This document shows positions 63,040-64,000 of a DNA stretch of 64,000 nucleotides, piece after piece. Origin of the DNA: Gymnorhina tibicen. Its lineage: Eukaryota > Chordata > Aves > Passeriformes > Artamidae. The stretch spans positions 62,001 through 126,000 of the forward strand of contig VXAZ01000289.1 in NCBI GenBank assembly GCA_013399875.1, read 5' to 3'. Position numbers and translations under genes: made by a program. The number at the start of each line of letters is the position of its first letter. The first letter of the stretch is position 1. Under the pieces are notes generated by a model. That model saw only the letters and a program-made list of their open reading frames with translations. It ran no database searches and was not told where the DNA came from.

Positions 63040-63249
63040 TTTTCTATGAACAAGCTTCTTGGCTGCAGTGTAATCAACAGCTGCTTGAAGACACTTTGAC
63101 TTTTCTGCTTCTGTATCAGAAATGTCCAGCCCAAATCCATCTTCCTCAGCCAAGGTAATTTCCACTTGGTCCCAACCATTCCAGATGAGATCTTTCATAC
63201 AAAAGGAATTGGCTATGGGATCAGTCTGGCTACACAGTTCTGTGACACT
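63040..63249 (-). pseudogene. NDUFAB1: NDUFAB1 (mitochondrial acyl carrier protein) retropseudogene fragment
   Basis: NDUFAB1 is the mitochondrial acyl carrier protein: it carries acyl chains on a phosphopantetheine group and is a subunit of complex I and of the iron-sulfur/LYR network. The minus strand encodes an intronless match to its C-terminal two thirds: [54 protein letters not shown]. The DSL motif that carries the prosthetic group is replaced by NGW (residues around [14 protein letters not shown]), so the key Ser is gone. The parent stop is also lost: the frame runs on past KKLVHRKK. The N-terminal targeting part is missing. It is best read as a decayed retrocopy; an A-rich stretch (AGAAAAAAAG, then TTTTTTT) after the match may be a tail trace. 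Confidence 0.82.
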
Positions 63250-64000
63250 CACTTCAATGCTGCCCATGGCAAAAGATGGGAAGTCTGCCATAACTGAAGA
63301 AGGGGGTGAAGCTTCTTTTGTAAGCTGTGGAGCCAGGGAGTGCTCTGTCCTGGTGCATCACAGCAGCCCAACCTGTGGCTGTCCCAGTATGGGGCAGCTG
63401 AAGCAGTGGGATTTCCTGGTGAGGACCTGGGACAGCTCAGGACAGAACAGACCATCAGCAGCCTGCAGCTGCTCTGGGCATGCTGAGTGCCTGCCTGAAC
63501 CACGTACCCGGGGTGTGAGGAGAAGGATGGCCTTTGGTGCTGGACTCTGGTCCTCTGCTTGCTGAGCTAAAATAATGGTCATGGGCATTTCAGGCACAGA
63601 GGGCAGGGAGTTCAGGGAGATGTTTGAATCAGAGGGATTTAACCCCTCCTGGCAGGGATGGGGACATGCACATCTTTGCTATGAATAAAGCCAGGCCACC
63701 ACTCCAGGTGGTCCTGACCACAGAATGATTCACGGCAGGCCAGTAAGTACACAGTAGCTCCAGCCCAGCCAAACACAACTCTCACAGCTGCAACAGGGAA
63801 GACGTGCTCACAGTGGGCAGCCTCGCTGCTCAGTGGGGAGGCATTTTAAAGCTTTTTGGGTTTTCCACTATGATGTCTGTCAATCTGTATGAAGTAAAGA
63901 TCTGTAAAAATACCATTATGTGTTTTCATATTTACTTTTCCTTCACTGATTTCCATTTTTTTCCTTTTTTTTTCCCTCTGTAGCTATCAGTCTGACAGAC
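63250..64000. other. Intergenic sequence, no gene recognised
   Basis: The final 0.75 kb. Open frames on both strands (for example 63250-63565) are short and show no recognised family. In human the next gene upstream of SEC63 is OSTM1; none of its exons was recognised here. Confidence 0.6.

Noticed and set aside
63122..63565. 147-codon plus-strand open frame
   Set aside because: Its first part is antisense to the NDUFAB1 retrocopy and the rest is not recognisable.
58352..64000. 3' end of OSTM1, the expected upstream neighbour by human gene order
   Set aside because: No exon with recognisable OSTM1 sequence was seen; the gene probably lies further right.

Overview
The window is vertebrate nuclear DNA, almost certainly from a bird. 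The evidence is an intron-rich gene with GT-AG splice sites, one CpG island at its first exon, and repeats typical of birds: several CR1 LINE 3' ends, and an LTR with the avian terminal GGTTTAACCCCAGC block. No bacterial features, operons or CRISPR arrays were seen. I recognise one real protein-coding gene.

Positions 1-49524 (minus strand) hold the 5' three quarters of SEC63, the ER-membrane J-domain subunit of the SEC61/SEC62/SEC63 protein-translocation machinery. Sixteen exons could be placed with consistent reading frame and GT-AG boundaries. They encode residues 1-539 of a protein that is about 760 residues long in human. The missing exons (rest of the acidic/lysine-rich linker and the C-terminal domain) lie beyond position 1. 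All visible coding exons look intact, including three membrane segments and the HPD motif of the J domain. Intron 1 is the largest (about 17.3 kb) and carries a CR1 end, a LINE reverse-transcriptase fragment, a probable solo LTR and a diverged 113-bp direct repeat. Intron 11 carries another CR1.

Positions about 49230-49830 are the CpG-island promoter with GC boxes, an inverted CCAAT and ACGTG/TGACG elements. A CR1 remnant begins about 360 bp upstream of the start codon, so the unique promoter sequence is short.

Positions 49887-64000 are intergenic and rich in mobile-element remnants: two adjacent CR1 pieces, a defective class-I-type endogenous retrovirus of about 4.8 kb with both LTRs (53511-58351, minus strand), a composite avian LTR with segments in opposite orientation (59521-60386), a further CR1 (61855-62135), an older CR1/L3-like piece on the plus strand, and a decayed retrocopy of NDUFAB1, the mitochondrial acyl carrier protein (63040-63249, minus strand). 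No exon of a second functional gene was recognised here.

I found no convincing undescribed biological system. The most interesting items are the NDUFAB1 retrocopy that lost its prosthetic-group serine, the opposed LTR composite, the retroviral remnant truncated inside integrase, the short promoter bounded by CR1, and the intronic duplication.
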